Part shown: positions 60,996 through 64,000 of the stretch, piece after piece | How the letters are laid out: every line of letters begins with the position of its first letter | Position numbering within the stretch: the first letter of the stretch is position 1 | Source: CAIWHR01 sp040007035 | GTDB taxonomy: Bacteria > Pseudomonadota > Gammaproteobacteria > Burkholderiales > Casimicrobiaceae | Direction of reading: 5' to 3' | NCBI GenBank assembly: GCA_040007035.1 | Contig: JBDTVU010000001.1 | Coordinates: forward strand, 25,854-89,853 | Length of the DNA stretch: 64,000 nucleotides | The notes under the pieces: model-generated | Seen by the model: the letters and a program-made list of their open reading frames with translations, nothing else | What the model was told of the DNA's origin: nothing | Databases searched by the model: none | Program-made: the position numbers and the translations under genes

Positions 60996-61595
60996 ATGGC
61001 CAAAGTCATCGACTACTACCTCGCCGTCGTGTCGCCGTACGCGTACCTCGGCCACGACCGCTTCGTCGCGCTGGCCGCAAAGTACGGTGCGTCGATCGCG
61101 GTCAAGCCGATCAACCTCGGCGAGGTGTTTCCCGTTTCCGGCGGCCTGCCGCTGGCGAAGCGCGCGCCGCAGCGGCAGGCGTACCGGCTGGTGGAGCTCA
61201 GGCGCTGGTCGACGTTGCTCGGCAAGCCGATGCACGTCGAGCCGCAGTTCTTCCCCGTCAGCGGCGATCTCGCGACCAGCGCCGTACTGGCGGCACAGGA
61301 GCGAGGCGAGGCGGCCGCGGTCGCCATGGTCGGCGCGGTCGGCCGCGCGATCTGGGAGCAGCAGCGCAACATCGCCGACGCAGCGACCGTCGAAGCGCTG
61401 GCGAACGAATGCGGGCTGCCCGGCGGCGCGCTGATGGAACGGGCGAAGTCGCCGGAGATCGCCGCGAAATACGCGGCGTTCACGCAGGAAGCGATCGCCC
61501 GCGGGGTGTTCGGCGCGCCGACGTACGTCTACCACGGCGACCTGTTCTGGGGGCAGGACCGGCTCGACTTCCTGGCCCGCGCACTGGCACAATAG
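60996..61595 (+). CDS. 2-hydroxychromene-2-carboxylate isomerase-like (DsbA-fold) protein
   Basis: The 199-residue cytoplasmic protein has the kappa-GST/HCCA isomerase fold. It begins 'VIDYYLAVVSPYAYLGHDRF' with a Ser at the place of the active-site Ser/Cys, and ends 'RGVFGAPTYVYHGDLFWGQDRLDFL' in pieces, the GVFGAPT motif that binds glutathione. Characterised relatives act in naphthalene breakdown, but many copies lie outside such pathways. No aromatic-breakdown genes are near; it stands between pfp and hppA. Confidence 0.87.
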   Translation: MAKVIDYYLAVVSPYAYLGHDRFVALAAKYGASIAVKPINLGEVFPVSGGLPLAKRAPQRQAYRLVELRRWSTLLGKPMHVEPQFFPVSGDLATSAVLAAQERGEAAAVAMVGAVGRAIWEQQRNIADAATVEALANECGLPGGALMERAKSPEIAAKYAAFTQEAIARGVFGAPTYVYHGDLFWGQDRLDFLARALAQ

Positions 61596-61775
61596 CGTGT
61601 TTGCCGGAGCGCGCCGGGGCCTTCCCGCCGCGGTCCGCAACGTGACAGCAGCACGGGCTGCGCCGGGCAAGTTCCGCCGCACCCTCGGTCAAGGGCCGAT
61701 CGCAGTTGATAACCAGGCCCAAACCGCTGTTTCGCAACGCTTTTCTAGCCGTCCTTCGAGTCAGGGAGAAACTTC

Positions 61776-64000
<2,225 letters not shown>

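Noticed and set aside
61585..61606. TGGCAC with a later TTTGC near the end of the HCCA-isomerase gene as a sigma54 promoter for hppA
   Set aside because: The two elements are 9 bases apart instead of 5, so the spacing does not fit.

Overview
The window is very GC-rich chromosomal DNA from a Gram-negative proteobacterium, most likely a betaproteobacterium. The indications are LpxK and KdsB (lipopolysaccharide synthesis), ExbB/ExbD, the queA/tgt/yajC/secD/secF cluster, an IPTL-CTERM-like protein, a GlrK/QseG/GlrR regulatory locus and a PPi-based glycolysis pair. Genes are densely packed, often with ATGA or GTGA overlaps. I see no insertion sequence, prophage or CRISPR array. Both ends cut a gene: a NarK-type nitrate transporter on the left and a proton-pumping pyrophosphatase on the right.

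0-12 kb: narK (partial). Then a periplasmic binding protein paired with a GGDEF-EAL c-di-GMP enzyme, class I fumarase, divergent acetyl-CoA synthetase, two small genes, and a two-subunit sodium/solute symporter ending in a clear terminator. 12-22.5 kb: a glutathione transferase, purB, then a long minus-strand series: ATP-grasp enzyme, queA, an IPTL-CTERM-like exported protein, tgt, yajC, secD, secF, DedA. tRNA-Leu(CAA) lies just upstream. 22.7-25.5 kb: phosphonate monoester hydrolase/sulfatase, DUF4337 protein, folA.

25.5-30 kb is the most interesting part. An operon encodes a histidine kinase, a lipoprotein and a sigma54 response regulator in the order glrK-qseG-glrR. Directly downstream lie two palindromes matching the enterobacterial GlrR operator (TGTC-N10-GACA), a near-perfect -24/-12 promoter, and a terminator ending in eight T. 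They define an unannotated transcript of about 308 nt that could be a GlmY-like small RNA and/or encode a 55-residue peptide. A third palindrome of the same extended form lies upstream of the IPTL-CTERM-like gene, so the regulator may have a wider regulon.

30-43 kb: acyl-CoA synthetase, cyclic-nucleotide-binding protein, AI-2E-type permease, HD-domain protein, thyA, an MFS-acyltransferase fusion, a large DUF2339 membrane protein, aroC and xseA. 43-54.5 kb: glnS, htpX, a SWIB protein with a histone H1-like tail, an amidohydrolase, a TraB/GumN protein, pdxH, an MFS transporter, msrA, a DUF47/Pit phosphate pair and a YihY protein. The xseA-glnS gap holds a facing pair of DnaA-box-like sequences. 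54.6-64 kb: exbB-exbD-lpxK-ycaR-kdsB, then adk, a glycosyltransferase-TPR protein, PPi-dependent phosphofructokinase, an HCCA-isomerase-like protein and hppA. The close spacing of pfp and hppA suggests that pyrophosphate is used as an energy currency.

All calls come from reading the sequence and translations. No database search was run, and the regulatory predictions are untested.
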